Source: Roseomonas sp. KE0001
Lineage (GTDB): Bacteria; Pseudomonadota; Alphaproteobacteria; Acetobacterales; Acetobacteraceae
Direction of reading: 5' to 3'
DNA: 64,000 nt
Assembly: GCF_016107285.1 (NCBI RefSeq)
Contig: NZ_RCVQ01000002.1
Span: 1 to 64,000, forward strand
In this document: piece after piece, positions 29,820 through 39,274 of the stretch
Position numbering within the stretch: the first letter of the stretch is position 1
How the letters are laid out: each line of letters begins with the position of its first letter
Program-made: the position numbers and the translations under genes
The notes under the pieces: model-generated
Seen by the model: only the letters and a program-made list of their open reading frames with translations
Database searches by the model: none
Told to the model about the DNA's origin: nothing

Positions 29820-29833
29820 TCTCATCCATGAGA
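29820..29833. promoter_or_regulatory. Palindrome over the XRE-cupin start codon (operator 2)
   Basis: TCTCAT-CC-ATGAGA is a perfect 6-bp inverted repeat whose right arm contains the start codon. The 9-mer ATGAGAGAT occurs in both palindromes exactly 19 bases apart, close to two helical turns, suggesting cooperative binding of two dimers. Confidence 0.5.
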
Positions 29834-30406
29834 GATGTCGAGGCGCCCGATCCCTTTGAGGCCCGCATCGCCTCCCGGCTGGGGCAGTTGCGCGCGGCAC
29901 GCGGCCTGTCGCTGGACCAGCTGGCGGAGCGGAGCGGCATCAGCCGCGCCACCCTGTCACGACTGGAGCGGGGCGAGGCCAGCCCGACCGCCGCCATGCT
30001 GGGCCGGCTCTGCGCCGTCCATGGCCTGACCCTGTCGCGGCTGATGGCCGAGGTGGAGGAGGCCGCGCCCGACCTCCTCCCCGCCGCCGCGCAGCCGCGC
30101 TGGACCGATCCCGAGACCGGCTTCCGCCGCCGCGCCGTCTCGCCGCCCGGGCCGGGCCTGCGCGGCGAGTTGCTGGAAGGCCTGCTGCCGCCGGGTGCCG
30201 CCATCGCCTATGCCGCCCCGCCCCTGGCGGGGCTGGAGCATCACCTCTGGCTGCTGGAGGGTGCGCTGGAGCTGACGATCGGGCCGGTGACGCACCGCCT
30301 CTCCCCCGGCGATTGCCTGCGCTACCGCCTGCACGGCCCGAACCGCTTCCACTGCCCGGCCGGAGGCGCCGCCGCGCGCTACGTCCTGGCCATCTGCCAG
30401 CCCTGA
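29828..30406 (+). CDS. XRE-family repressor with C-terminal cupin
   Basis: Transcription regulator of 192 aa. The helix-turn-helix covers about residues 12-68 (LAERSGISRATLSRLERGEASPT) and a cupin sensor domain about 110-190 (GLEHHLWLLEGALELTIG). Cupin-linked XRE regulators usually sense small molecules and control an adjacent enzyme gene, here the GNAT gene 13 bases downstream. Two palindromes at the promoter and start codon suggest autoregulation. There is almost no room for a ribosome-binding site, so the message may be leaderless or very short-leadered. Confidence 0.9.
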   Translation: MRDVEAPDPFEARIASRLGQLRAARGLSLDQLAERSGISRATLSRLERGEASPTAAMLGRLCAVHGLTLSRLMAEVEEAAPDLLPAAAQPRWTDPETGFRRRAVSPPGPGLRGELLEGLLPPGAAIAYAAPPLAGLEHHLWLLEGALELTIGPVTHRLSPGDCLRYRLHGPNRFHCPAGGAAARYVLAICQP

Positions 30407-30419
30407 AGGAGCCGCCGCC

Positions 30420-30968
30420 ATGATCGAGGAACTGACCGCCGGGACCCTGCCCGCGGCCCTGCCCGGCCTCGCCGGGCTGCTGGTCGCCTGCGTTGAGGCC
30501 GGGGCCAGCATCGGCTTCCTCCCGCCGATGCGGCCGGCCGAGGCGGCGGCCTACTGGGATGGGCTCGCCGGCGCCCTCGCCACGGGCGAGCGGCGGATGC
30601 TCCTGGCACGGGATGGGCGGGGCGCCGTGACCGGCACCGCCTCGCTGGTCCTGGCCGGCCTGCCGAACGGCCGGCACCGCGCCGAGGTGGCGAAGGTGAT
30701 GGTGCATCCCGCGGCCCGGCGGCAGGGCGTCGGCCGGGCGCTGATGCTGCGGCTGGAGGCGCTGGCCCGCGAGGAGGGGCGCGACCTGCTGGTGCTGGAC
30801 ACCAAGAGCGGCGAGGCGGCGGAACGGCTCTATCGCGCGCTGGGCTGGATCGCCGTCGGCCAGGTGCCCGGCTATGCGCTGGAGCCCGGGGGGCGGTGCG
30901 CCACCACCTTCATGTACCGCGCCCTCGGCGGAGCGCCGCCGGACGTGGGGCTGGTTGGCAAGGGTTAA
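30420..30968 (+). CDS. GNAT-family N-acetyltransferase
   Basis: A 182-aa acetyl-CoA-dependent acetyltransferase. The acetyl-CoA loop is VHPAARRQGVGRALML (about residues 96-111), followed by LLVLDTKSGEAAERLYRALGW, the usual strand and helix of the fold. The ATG has AAGGAG 8 bases upstream and follows the XRE-cupin stop closely, so both are one operon. The regulator/acetyltransferase pair suggests control of a detoxifying or amino-group-modifying enzyme by its own substrate; the substrate is not known. Confidence 0.88.
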   Translation: MIEELTAGTLPAALPGLAGLLVACVEAGASIGFLPPMRPAEAAAYWDGLAGALATGERRMLLARDGRGAVTGTASLVLAGLPNGRHRAEVAKVMVHPAARRQGVGRALMLRLEALAREEGRDLLVLDTKSGEAAERLYRALGWIAVGQVPGYALEPGGRCATTFMYRALGGAPPDVGLVGKG

Positions 30969-31035
30969 AAATATGCAACCCGGCCACCGGGGCGACGTTG
31001 ACCGCCCATAAGAACCTGAAAGGAAACATGGGCTT

Positions 31036-31392
31036 ATGCGCCAGATCATTCTCGCCGCCAGCTTCGCCATGGCCCTGCCCGGGCTGGCCTTCGCGCAGAG
31101 CGGCGGCATGCGGATCGAAGAAGGCCAGATCCGCGCCAAGCAGCTGATGGACCGCGATGTCTACAGCACCGACAACAAGGAGATCGGCGAGGTCGAGGAC
31201 CTGGTGATCGACACCGCGAGCGGGCGCATCGTCACCACCGTGGTGGAGGTCGAGGGCCGGCTCGGCATGACGGACAAGTATGTCTCGGTGCCGTTGAACA
31301 GGCTCAGCCTCAAGCCCGGCGAGCGGCGCGTGACGATCGACATGACCGAGGAGCAGGTGAAGAGCCTGCCGGGCATCGACTACCGCGACTGA
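31036..31392 (+). CDS. Secreted PRC-barrel domain protein
   Basis: A 118-aa exported protein with a signal peptide (cut after AFAQ) and one PRC-barrel (about residues 32-110: [33 protein letters not shown]). PRC-barrels mediate protein or RNA contacts in photosynthetic reaction centres and RimM; secreted versions are common in alphaproteobacteria and have no settled role. The ATG at 31036 is preceded by AGGAAA at a rather long 13 bases. Monocistronic, followed by a strong hairpin. Confidence 0.85.
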   Translation: MRQIILAASFAMALPGLAFAQSGGMRIEEGQIRAKQLMDRDVYSTDNKEIGEVEDLVIDTASGRIVTTVVEVEGRLGMTDKYVSVPLNRLSLKPGERRVTIDMTEEQVKSLPGIDYRD

Positions 31393-31397
31393 GGGCG

Positions 31398-31431
31398 CGG
31401 CCGGGAGGGGGGGGGACTCCTCTCCCGGCCG
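31398..31431. terminator. Shared terminator hairpin between PRC-barrel gene and purH
   Basis: CGGCCGGGAG and CTCCCGGCCG form a perfect 10-bp stem around a G-rich 14-base loop between two convergent genes. T-runs are absent, so it probably acts as a barrier or in Rho-assisted termination for both strands. Confidence 0.5.
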
Positions 31432-31450
31432 ACTTGTCCGGTTCCGCCGC

Positions 31451-33028
31451 TCAGTGGCGGAAGTGGCGCATGCCGGTCAGCACCATGGCGAGGCCGGCCT
31501 CGTCCGCCGCCGCGATCACCTCGTTGTCGCGGATCGAGCCGCCCGGCTGGATCACCGCCGTGGCGCCGGCCGCCGCCGCCGCCTGCAGCCCGTCCGCGAA
31601 GGGGAAGAAGGCGTCGGAGGCGACCACCGAGCCATGCGCCAGCGGCGCCTCCAGCCCGGCCGCCTTGGCCGCCTCGGCTGATTTCCAGGCGGCGATGCGC
31701 GCCGAATCCACCCGGCTCATCTGCCCGGCGCCGACGCCCACCGTGGCGCCGCCGCGGGCATAGACGATGGCGTTCGACTTCACGTGCTTGCAGACGCGGA
31801 AGGCGAAGATCAGATCGGCCATCTCCTGCTCCGTCGGCGCCCGCTTCGTCACCACCTTCAGCCCTTCGGGCGCCACGCGGCCGGCATCGCGCGACTGCGC
31901 CAGGAAGCCGCCCGAGACGGAGCGCAGCAGGCGGCCCGGCGCCGCCGGGTCGGGCAGGCCGCCGGTCAGCAGCAGGCGCAGGTTCTTCTTGCGGGCGAAG
32001 ATGGCCCGCGCCGCCTCATCCGCGTCCGGCGCCACCACCACCTCGGTGAAGATGGCCGAGATGCGCTCCGCCGCCGCGGCGTCGAGCCTGCGATTGGCGG
32101 CGACGATGCCGCCGAAGGCCGAGACCGGGTCGCAGCGCAGCGCCAGCTCCCAGGCGCCGGCGAGATCGGCGCCCTCGGCCACGCCGCAGGGATTGGCGTG
32201 CTTGACGATGACGATGGCCGGCCGCTCGAACTCGGCGACGCATTCGAAGGCGGCGTCCGTGTCGTTCAGGTTGTTGTAGGACAGCTCCTTGCCCTGCACC
32301 TGCTCGGCGGTGGCGATGCCGGGGCGGTTCGAGCCGTCGGTGTAGAAGGCGGCGCGCTGGTGCGGGTTCTCGCCGTAGCGCAGCGTCTGCCGCAGCACCC
32401 CGGCGGCGGCCAGGCGCGGCGGGAACTCCTGGCCGAGCCCCTCGGCGAACCAGGCGGAGATGGCGGCGTCATAGGCCGCCGTGCGGGCGAAGGCGGCGGC
32501 GGCGAGGCGGCGGCGGGTGGCCAGGCCGGGGCCGCCCTGCCGCTCGATCTCGGCCTGCACCTCGGCCATCTGCTCCGGCGCCGTGATGACGGTGACATCG
32601 GCATGGTTCTTGGCCGCCGCGCGGGTCAGGGCCGGGCCGCCGATGTCGATCTCCTCGACCGTCTCGCCATGGGAGGCGCCCTTCGCGACGGTGGCCTCGA
32701 AGGGGTAGAGGTTGGAGACCAGCAGGTCGATCGGCGCGATGCCGTGCTGCGCCATCTGCGCCACATGACCCGCATCGTCGCGGCGGCCGAGCAGGCCGCC
32801 ATGGATCTGCGGCACCAGGGTCTTGACCCGGCCGTCCAGGATCTCGGGGAAGCCGGTGTGGTCGGAGACGTCCTTCACCGGCAGTCCGGCCTCGCGCAGC
32901 AGGCGCGCGGTGCCGCCGGTCGAGAGGATCTCCACGCCCTTGCCGGCGAGGAAGCGGGCGAAATCCAGCAGCCCGGTCTTGTCATGCACCGAGATCAGGG
33001 CGCGGCGGATGGTCACGATATCGGCCAT
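31451..33028 (-). CDS. purH: Bifunctional AICAR formyltransferase / IMP cyclohydrolase
   Basis: Performs the last two steps of purine synthesis: formylation of AICAR with 10-formyl-tetrahydrofolate and ring closure to IMP. It is 525 aa long with the cyclohydrolase domain first (about 1-200; [31 protein letters not shown]) and the transformylase domain after it (KHANPCGVA, and KSNAIVYA near 420). The ATG at 33028 gives the normal start [14 protein letters not shown]; upstream in-frame residues are not conserved. It is separated from polA by about 130 bases and probably has its own promoter. Confidence 0.98.
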   Translation of the reverse strand: MADIVTIRRALISVHDKTGLLDFARFLAGKGVEILSTGGTARLLREAGLPVKDVSDHTGFPEILDGRVKTLVPQIHGGLLGRRDDAGHVAQMAQHGIAPIDLLVSNLYPFEATVAKGASHGETVEEIDIGGPALTRAAAKNHADVTVITAPEQMAEVQAEIERQGGPGLATRRRLAAAAFARTAAYDAAISAWFAEGLGQEFPPRLAAAGVLRQTLRYGENPHQRAAFYTDGSNRPGIATAEQVQGKELSYNNLNDTDAAFECVAEFERPAIVIVKHANPCGVAEGADLAGAWELALRCDPVSAFGGIVAANRRLDAAAAERISAIFTEVVVAPDADEAARAIFARKKNLRLLLTGGLPDPAAPGRLLRSVSGGFLAQSRDAGRVAPEGLKVVTKRAPTEQEMADLIFAFRVCKHVKSNAIVYARGGATVGVGAGQMSRVDSARIAAWKSAEAAKAAGLEAPLAHGSVVASDAFFPFADGLQAAAAAGATAVIQPGGSIRDNEVIAAADEAGLAMVLTGMRHFRH

Positions 33029-33160
33029 GGGGGGCGAACCTTTCCGGCAGTCACAGCATCGGGCGCGGGATAGACCCTTGGCGCGCAAGGCTCAACCGGG
33101 AGCGGCGCGGGGCTGGGGTGCGTCAGCGGGGCCAGTGAGGGCGTCGCCCTGCGCCTTTCC

Positions 33161-36031
33161 TCAATGCGCCACGCCCCAGTTCGGCCCGAACCCGATCTCG
33201 GCCTTCAACGGCACGCGCAGCTGGGCGACGCCTTCCATCACCTGCCGCACCACCGCGGAGGTCGCCTCCACCTCCGCCTCCGGCACCTCGAAGAGCAACT
33301 CGTCATGCACCTGCAGCAGCATCCGCGCGGCGAGGCCCGCCTCGCGCAGCGCCAGCGGCATGCGCACCATGGCGCGCTTGATGATCTCGGCCGCGCCCCC
33401 CTGGAAGGGAGCGTTGATGGCGGCGCGCTCGGCATTGCCGCGCCGCGCCTGTTCGCGCGCCTGGATGCCGTCGATCCAGAGCCGGCGGCCGAAGGGCGTC
33501 TCGACATAGCCGCGCTCGCGCGCCTCGGATTTCAGCCGCTCCATCTCCTCCAGGATGCCGGGGTAGCGGGTGAAATAGGCCTCGATGATGCCGCGCGCCT
33601 CGCCCGGCCCGATGCCGAGCCGCGCCGCCAGGCCGAAGGCCGACATGCCGTAGATGATGCCGAAGTTGATCGTCTTGGCCCGGCGCCGCGCCTCCCGGTC
33701 CACCTTCGCGGGGTCGAGGTTGAAGATGTCGGCGGCGGTGCGGCTGTGGATGTCCTCGCCGCGCTCGAAGGCCTCGCGCAGCGAGGGCACGTCGGCCAGA
33801 TGGGCCAGCAGCCGCAGCTCGATCTGCGAATAGTCGGCGGCCAGCAGCACATGCCCCGGCTCGGCGACGAAGGCGCGGCGGATGCGCGCCCCCTCCTCGG
33901 TGCGGATCGGGATGTTCTGCAGGTTGGGCTCGGTCGAGGAGAGCCGGCCGGTGGAGGTGACGGCCATGGAGAAATCGGTGTGGACGCGGCCGTCGCGCTT
34001 GTCGATCTGCGCCGCCAGCCCCTCGACATAGGTGGATTTCAGCTTGGCGAGCTGGCGCCAGTGGAGCACCCGGCGCGGCAGTTCATGGCCGCGCGCGGCG
34101 AGATCCTCCAGCACGGCGGCATCCGTCCCCCAGGCGCCGGCCTTGCCGCGCTTGCCGCCGGGCAGGCCCATCTCGTCGAACAGGATCTCGCCCAGCTGCT
34201 TCGGGGAGCCGACATTGAAGGGCTTGCCGGCGAGGCCATGGATCTCCTGCTCCAGCGTCACCATGCGCTGGCCGAAATCCTCGCCGATGCGGGCCAGCTC
34301 GGCGCCGTCCACCCGGATGCCGGCGACCTCCATCTCGCGCAGCACGCCGACCATGCGGCGCTCCACCTGCTCATAGAGCGCCAGGGCCCGGTTCGGCAGC
34401 AGGCGCGGCCGCAGCGCGTGCCAGAGCCTGAGCGTGACATCGGCATCCTCGGCGGCATAGGCCGTCGCCTTGTCGAGCGCCACCTGGCTGAAGGGAATCC
34501 GGGCGCGGCCCGTGCCGGTCACCTCGTCGAAGGACACCGGGCGGTGGCCGAGATGGCGCAGCGACAGCTCGTCCATGCCGTGCCCGTGCCGGCCGGCATC
34601 CATGCTGTAGGAGATCAGCATGGTGTCATCGACCGGATCGAGGGTGAGGGCGCCGTGCTCGGGCCGGCCCAGCACCTCCAGATCGTACTTGGCGTTGTGC
34701 AGGATCTTGAGGATGGCGGGATCGGCCAGCAGCGGCCGCAGCGCCTCGACCACCGCCTCCTGCGTCATCTGCGCCGGCGCCTCGGGCGCGGCCTGCAGCA
34801 TGTCCCCGGTGCCCGGCGGCGGGCCGTGGCGCAACGGGATGTAGCAGGCGCGGCCCGGCGCCACGGCCAGCGAGAGGCCCACCAGATTGGCCCGCAGCGC
34901 GTCCAGCGCATCGGTCTCGGTGTCGATCGCCAGCAGGCCGCCGGCCCGCGCCGCTTCCAGGTAGGGGGCGAGGCCCGCCGCGTCGGTCACCGTCTCGTAG
35001 GGGCCGAAGGGCGCGGCATCGGCGGCGGGGGTGATCTCGGTGGTGGCGCCCGGCGCCGGCTCCGGCAGTTGCGGCACGAAGCGCGGCCGGCTGACCGGCG
35101 CGCTCTCCGGCGCCGCGTCGCCGTCCAGCCCCATGCGGTGCAGCAGCGAGCGGAAACCCTGCTCGCGCAGGAAGCCGGCCAGCCGGCCCGGCTCCGGCGG
35201 GCGGGCCAGCAGGTCGTCGATCGGGCGCGGCAGCGGCGCCGCGGCATCGAGCTGCACCAGCCGGCGGCTGATCCGCGCCAGCTCGGCATGCGCGATCAGC
35301 GCCTCGCGCCGCTTCGGCTGCCTGATCTGCGGCGCCGCGGCCAGCAGCCCCTCCAGGTCGCCATACTCGGTGATCAGCGCCGCGGCGGTCTTGATGCCGA
35401 TGCCGGGCACGCCGGGCACGTTGTCGGTGCTGTCGCCGGCCAGCGCCTGCACGTCCACCACCTTCTCCGGCGGGACACCGAACTTCTCCAGCACGTCCGG
35501 CTCGCGGATCGGCTTCTGCTTGATCGGGTCCAGCAGCTGCACGCCGGGACGGACGAGCTGCATCAGGTCCTTGTCGGAGGAGACGATCGTCACCTGCCCG
35601 CCCAGCGCCTCGAAGCCGCGGGCATAGGCGGCGATGAGGTCATCCGCCTCGTAGTTCTCCAACTCGATGCAGGCGACGCCATAGGCCGCCGTGGCCTCGC
35701 GGATCAGGGCGAACTGCGGCACCAGCTCCGGCGGCGCCTCGGGCCGGTGCGCCTTGTACTGGTCGTAGATCTGGTTGCGGAAGGTGACGCGGGAGGCGTC
35801 GAAGACCACCGCGATATGCGTGCTGGCATGGCGGGTCAGGAACTGGCCCAGCATGTTGGTGAAGCCGAAGACGGCGTTCACCGGCACCCCGTCCGGCCGC
35901 GTCATCGGCGGCAGGGCGTGGAAGGCGCGGAAGATGTAGCCCGAGCCGTCGACCAGGATCAGGTGCGGCTCGGCCTCCTTCGGGGCCTCGGCCAGGATCC
36001 CGGACGGGACGGTTCCTTCCGCGCCGGCCAT
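33161..36031 (-). CDS. polA: DNA polymerase I
   Basis: Replication and repair polymerase of 956 aa with all three activities. The 5'-3' flap exonuclease covers about 20-300 (YKAHRPEAP, SSDKDLMQL, GDSTDNVPG). The 3'-5' proofreading domain (about 360-560) keeps its acidic motifs (AIDTETDAL, HNAKYDLEVL, AYAAEDADVTL), unlike some bacterial PolA. The polymerase core shows motif A DYSQIELRLLAHL, motif B RRAKTINFGIIYG and motif C LLQVHDELLFE. The start codon shares one base with the stop of the zinc-finger gene upstream (TGATG). Confidence 0.98.
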   Translation of the reverse strand: MAGAEGTVPSGILAEAPKEAEPHLILVDGSGYIFRAFHALPPMTRPDGVPVNAVFGFTNMLGQFLTRHASTHIAVVFDASRVTFRNQIYDQYKAHRPEAPPELVPQFALIREATAAYGVACIELENYEADDLIAAYARGFEALGGQVTIVSSDKDLMQLVRPGVQLLDPIKQKPIREPDVLEKFGVPPEKVVDVQALAGDSTDNVPGVPGIGIKTAAALITEYGDLEGLLAAAPQIRQPKRREALIAHAELARISRRLVQLDAAAPLPRPIDDLLARPPEPGRLAGFLREQGFRSLLHRMGLDGDAAPESAPVSRPRFVPQLPEPAPGATTEITPAADAAPFGPYETVTDAAGLAPYLEAARAGGLLAIDTETDALDALRANLVGLSLAVAPGRACYIPLRHGPPPGTGDMLQAAPEAPAQMTQEAVVEALRPLLADPAILKILHNAKYDLEVLGRPEHGALTLDPVDDTMLISYSMDAGRHGHGMDELSLRHLGHRPVSFDEVTGTGRARIPFSQVALDKATAYAAEDADVTLRLWHALRPRLLPNRALALYEQVERRMVGVLREMEVAGIRVDGAELARIGEDFGQRMVTLEQEIHGLAGKPFNVGSPKQLGEILFDEMGLPGGKRGKAGAWGTDAAVLEDLAARGHELPRRVLHWRQLAKLKSTYVEGLAAQIDKRDGRVHTDFSMAVTSTGRLSSTEPNLQNIPIRTEEGARIRRAFVAEPGHVLLAADYSQIELRLLAHLADVPSLREAFERGEDIHSRTAADIFNLDPAKVDREARRRAKTINFGIIYGMSAFGLAARLGIGPGEARGIIEAYFTRYPGILEEMERLKSEARERGYVETPFGRRLWIDGIQAREQARRGNAERAAINAPFQGGAAEIIKRAMVRMPLALREAGLAARMLLQVHDELLFEVPEAEVEATSAVVRQVMEGVAQLRVPLKAEIGFGPNWGVAH

Positions 36032-36255
36032 CAGTGGTGCCCGTCGTCGCCCGCGCCCTCGGCCAGGACATAGGTCCGGGAGCAGTAGGGGCAGGTGACC
36101 TGCCGGTCCTCGATGCGGAGATAGACGGTCGGGTGGCCAAGCGCCCCGCCGCCATTGTTGCAGGCGACGACGCGGGACTGCACCTCGGTCAGGTCCTCGG
36201 GGGTCACGCCGGGCAGCAGCATCGGGGCATAGCCGGTCAGGTTCGCGTCACGCAT
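36031..36255 (-). CDS. Small zinc-finger protein, zf-CHCC (NDUFS6-like)
   Basis: A 74-aa protein with the CHCC zinc motif: C in VACNNGGGALGHP, the histidine of GHP, and CPYC in VTCPYCSRTYVL. The same motif occurs in the mitochondrial complex I accessory subunit NDUFS6 and in small alphaproteobacterial proteins. It probably binds one zinc ion; its bacterial role is not established. Translation is coupled to polA by a one-base overlap. The ATG at 36255 lacks a strong ribosome site. Confidence 0.88.
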   Translation of the reverse strand: MRDANLTGYAPMLLPGVTPEDLTEVQSRVVACNNGGGALGHPTVYLRIEDRQVTCPYCSRTYVLAEGAGDDGHH

Positions 36256-36480
36256 GGCAAGGGGGTTCCATCCGGAAGGCTGGCAAGGTGGGCGGACCAT
36301 AGGGCCTCGGGCGGCGGCATGCCAGCGGGGGCGGGACCGTCCCCTGAAGACCGCTTCCGAGGCCGGCCGGCGGCGGGGGGGCCGCATCGCACCCTCGCGG
36401 TTGGCGGCGGGACTCGATACGAATAGTCCGGGCCGGACGCGGCGGCATCCCGGCAAGGCGGAGAGGGGCGGAGGGGAAAG

Positions 36481-36990
36481 ATGCAGCAGGATCGCGACGC
36501 GGCCTTCATGGGCCTCGCCCTGGCGCAGTCGGAACGGGCCGCCGCGCGCGGCCAGACGCCCTTCGGCGCGGTGGTGGTGGACCCGGAGGGCGCGCCGGGC
36601 GGCCTGGTGGTGGGCGAGGGCCACAACCAGGTGCGCGCCGACCGCGATCCCTCGGCGCATAGCGAGGTGATGGCCCTCCGCGCCGCCTGGAGGCGGCTCG
36701 GCAGCGCGGCGGCCCTGCGGCGCTGCACGCTCTACACCAATTGCGAGCCCTGCCTGATGTGCAGCACCGTGATCGCCCAGTTCGGCATTCCGCGCGTGGT
36801 GGTGGCGGCGCGCGCCAGCGACGTGCCGGGCTCCCGCCCGGTGCTGGGCCTCGGCCTGCCGGGGGTGGCGGCGTGGCAGAACCGGCAGCCGGACTGGCCG
36901 GCGGTCGAGGTGGTGCAGGACCTGCGGCGCGAGGAGGCGGTCCGCATCATCCGGGCCTTTCCCTGGGAGGCGCCCTGGGACGCGGCCTGA
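36481..36990 (+). CDS. Nucleoside/cytidine-type deaminase
   Basis: Zinc deaminase of 169 aa in the family of guanine deaminase (GuaD), tRNA adenosine deaminase and riboflavin deaminase. The zinc ligands and the catalytic glutamate are in SAHSEVMAL (H and E) and NCEPCLMCS (two C). Start ATG follows GGAGGGG. The substrate is not certain: the C-terminal half lacks obvious tRNA-binding features, and the next gene is an amidohydrolase of the chlorohydrolase type, which suggests a base or modified base deamination step. Confidence 0.88.
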   Translation: MQQDRDAAFMGLALAQSERAAARGQTPFGAVVVDPEGAPGGLVVGEGHNQVRADRDPSAHSEVMALRAAWRRLGSAAALRRCTLYTNCEPCLMCSTVIAQFGIPRVVVAARASDVPGSRPVLGLGLPGVAAWQNRQPDWPAVEVVQDLRREEAVRIIRAFPWEAPWDAA

Positions 36991-37198
36991 CGCCGGCGGC
37001 GCCGGCGCGGCGTGCCGGCCGGTATCGCCCTGCGGGCGGGCGAAGGGCATGGGGGGTTTCCTGGACCGGTGCTTCCGCCCGGTTTCAGGCCGTGCCCGCA
37101 TCCCGCGGCCCGGGAAAGCGGTGAAACGCGGCGCCCCCGATTGACCCTGCCCCGTGGCTGGGAAAGGCTTCCCTTTCCGCCCAGATGGAGAATGCCCG

Positions 37199-38632
37199 AT
37201 GGCCCGCACGCTGATCCGCGCCTCGCACATCATCGCCTGCCAGGATGGCGGGCACCGCCATCTGAAGGACGGGGTGGTGGTGGTCGAGGACGACAAGATC
37301 CTGCATGTCGGCCGCGACTTCGACGGGACCGTGGACCAGACCATCGACGCCGCCGGCAAGGTGGTGACGCCCGGCTTCATCAACACCCACGCGCATCTGT
37401 CGGAGAGCCCGCTCGACAAGAGCTTCGTCGAGGATCGCGGCCCGCGGCAGTTCTACCTCTCCGGCCTGTTCGAGTTCCTCTCGGCGCGCGATGGCGCCAT
37501 CACCGAGGAGGCGCGCCGCGCCTGCATCGCCTATTCCATGCCCGAGCTGCTGCGCACCGGCACGACGACCATCATGGAGATCGGCCGGCATGGCGACGTG
37601 GTGGCCGAGCACGCGGCGCGCTGCGGCATCCGCGCCTATATCGGCCAGGGCTACCGCTCCGGCCGGTGGTACACCAACAACGGCCGCACCGTGGACTACG
37701 AGTGGACCGAGGATGACGGCGTCGGCGCCATGGATGCCGCGATCGACTTCATCGAGCGCGTGGACGGGCGCGAGGGCGGCCGCATCAAGGGCTTCCTGAC
37801 GCCGATGCAGATCGACACCTGCTCCGAGGCGCTGCTGCGCCGCTCGGCCGAGGCGTCGAAGGCCATGGGCGTGCCGCTGGCGCTGCATGTCAGCCAGTCC
37901 GTGCCCGAATTCCACGAGATGACGCGCCGCCATGGCTGCACGCCGATCGAGTGGCTGCAGAGGATCGACTTCCTGTCCGAGCGCTGCATCCTCGGCCATT
38001 GCATCATTCCGGGCGAGAGCAGCTGGGCCAACTACCAGGCCGACGATATCGGCATCCTGGCCGACACGGGCGCCAATGTCGCGCATGCGGTGTGGGTGTT
38101 CGCGCGGCGCGGCATCGCCATGGAGAGCTTCGCCCGCTACCAGGCGCGCGGCGTCAACATGACCATCGCGACCGACACCTGCCCGCAGAGCATGATCGAG
38201 GCGATGCGCTGGACCTCGGTGGTCAGCAAGATCGTCGACCGGCGCACCCAGGTCGCCACGGCGGCGGACGTGTTCAACGCCGCGACCCTGAACGGCGCCA
38301 GGGCGCTCGGCCGCGACGACCTCGGCCGCATCGCGCCCGGCGCCAAGGCCGACCTGCTGATCTGGGGCGGCGAGTCGCTGTTCATGACGCCGCTGCGCGA
38401 CCCGATCCGCAACATCGTCTTCTCGGCCACCGCCGAGGATCTGGAGACCTCCATCATCGACGGCCGCGTGGTGATGCAGGACCAGGTGGTGCCGGGCTAC
38501 GATCCGGTGGAACTCGGGCGCGCGGTGCAGAAGGGCGCCGAGGCGATGTGGGCGGGCATGAAGTCGCGCGACTGGGCCGGGCGCGACATCGAGCAGCTCT
38601 CGCCCTCCTCCTTCCCCGCCTTCAAGGGCTGA
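37199..38632 (+). CDS. Amidohydrolase of the TRZ/ATZ type
   Basis: Metal-dependent hydrolase of 477 aa. Metal ligands are visible in order: HxH in FINTHAHLSE, H in ALHVSQS, H in ILGHCIIP and D in IATDTCPQSM. This is the mononuclear (subtype III) pattern of aminohydrolases that remove amino groups from cytosine, guanine, adenosine derivatives or triazines. The ATG at 37199 follows GGAG. It lies 208 bases after the deaminase on the same strand; the two may share a purine or pyrimidine salvage role, but the substrate cannot be stated. Confidence 0.87.
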   Translation: MARTLIRASHIIACQDGGHRHLKDGVVVVEDDKILHVGRDFDGTVDQTIDAAGKVVTPGFINTHAHLSESPLDKSFVEDRGPRQFYLSGLFEFLSARDGAITEEARRACIAYSMPELLRTGTTTIMEIGRHGDVVAEHAARCGIRAYIGQGYRSGRWYTNNGRTVDYEWTEDDGVGAMDAAIDFIERVDGREGGRIKGFLTPMQIDTCSEALLRRSAEASKAMGVPLALHVSQSVPEFHEMTRRHGCTPIEWLQRIDFLSERCILGHCIIPGESSWANYQADDIGILADTGANVAHAVWVFARRGIAMESFARYQARGVNMTIATDTCPQSMIEAMRWTSVVSKIVDRRTQVATAADVFNAATLNGARALGRDDLGRIAPGAKADLLIWGGESLFMTPLRDPIRNIVFSATAEDLETSIIDGRVVMQDQVVPGYDPVELGRAVQKGAEAMWAGMKSRDWAGRDIEQLSPSSFPAFKG

Positions 38633-38639
38633 GGCGGGG

Positions 38640-38676
38640 CCGGGCGGGGGACGGCGCGCGCGCTGGCCCCGCCCGG
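38640..38676. terminator. Hairpin between convergent amidohydrolase and flavin-like genes
   Basis: CCGGGCGGGG and CCCCGCCCGG form a 10-bp stem with a 17-base GC-rich loop, 8 bases after the amidohydrolase stop. No T-run is present. Confidence 0.4.
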
Positions 38677-38704
38677 GAAGCCTGGCTGTCAGAAGCCCTG
38701 GCCG

Positions 38705-39139
38705 TCAAAGGGTGACCTCGCCCTCCTCCGTGCCGTCCCAGTAGGTGATGCGGGTGGCATGGACCTTGACGATCAGGAGGCCCGGCGTCTCGATACCCTG
38801 CTCGAACCAGCGGTCCAGCTCCTTGGTCCAATGAGCCTCGAAGGCGCCCTTGTCCCGGATCAGCTCGGCCTTCCCCTCGACCGCGATGAAGAGCGGCCGC
38901 TGCCCGAGCATGCCCTTGCTGCCGGTGAAGGAGAGGGCGACCTTCGGGTCACGCTCGATATCCTCGACCGTGTGCGTCGTCTCCAGGGTGAAGAAGTACG
39001 AATCGCCCTCGTATTCGACATCGCCGTTGTTGCTCATCGGTCGGCCGGCGATGTCGCCGCTCGCGGCGTGGGTCGAAAGCATGCAGAAGTCGATGCTGCG
39101 CATCGACTTCGACAGCTCGGACAGGGTCATCTGGCGCAT
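38705..39139 (-). CDS. Pyridoxamine-phosphate-oxidase-fold protein (general stress protein 26-like)
   Basis: A 144-aa split-barrel protein (about residues 10-135; DFCMLSTHAASGDIAGRPM, DPKVALSFTGSKG, YWDG). The family binds FMN, F420 or heme and includes stress-induced Gsp26-like proteins; no specific reaction can be given. The ATG at 39139 is chosen because GGAG stands 8 bases before it; an ATG two codons upstream is too close to that sequence. It appears to be a single-gene unit. Confidence 0.88.
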   Translation of the reverse strand: MRQMTLSELSKSMRSIDFCMLSTHAASGDIAGRPMSNNGDVEYEGDSYFFTLETTHTVEDIERDPKVALSFTGSKGMLGQRPLFIAVEGKAELIRDKGAFEAHWTKELDRWFEQGIETPGLLIVKVHATRITYWDGTEEGEVTL

Positions 39140-39274
39140 CGGCATTCTCCCAGGGGGTATCCGGATGCCGAACGCATGGCCGCCGCTTCCGGTTGACCCG
39201 GGATGGCCATCGATGCCGGATCGCAGGGCGCGGGCCGGTTCCCGCCGCCCGGCGAGGCCGGCCCGCGCCAGCCC

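Noticed and set aside
33164-36073. A 969-aa plus-strand open frame over polA
   Set aside because: Shadow frame with no recognisable domain.
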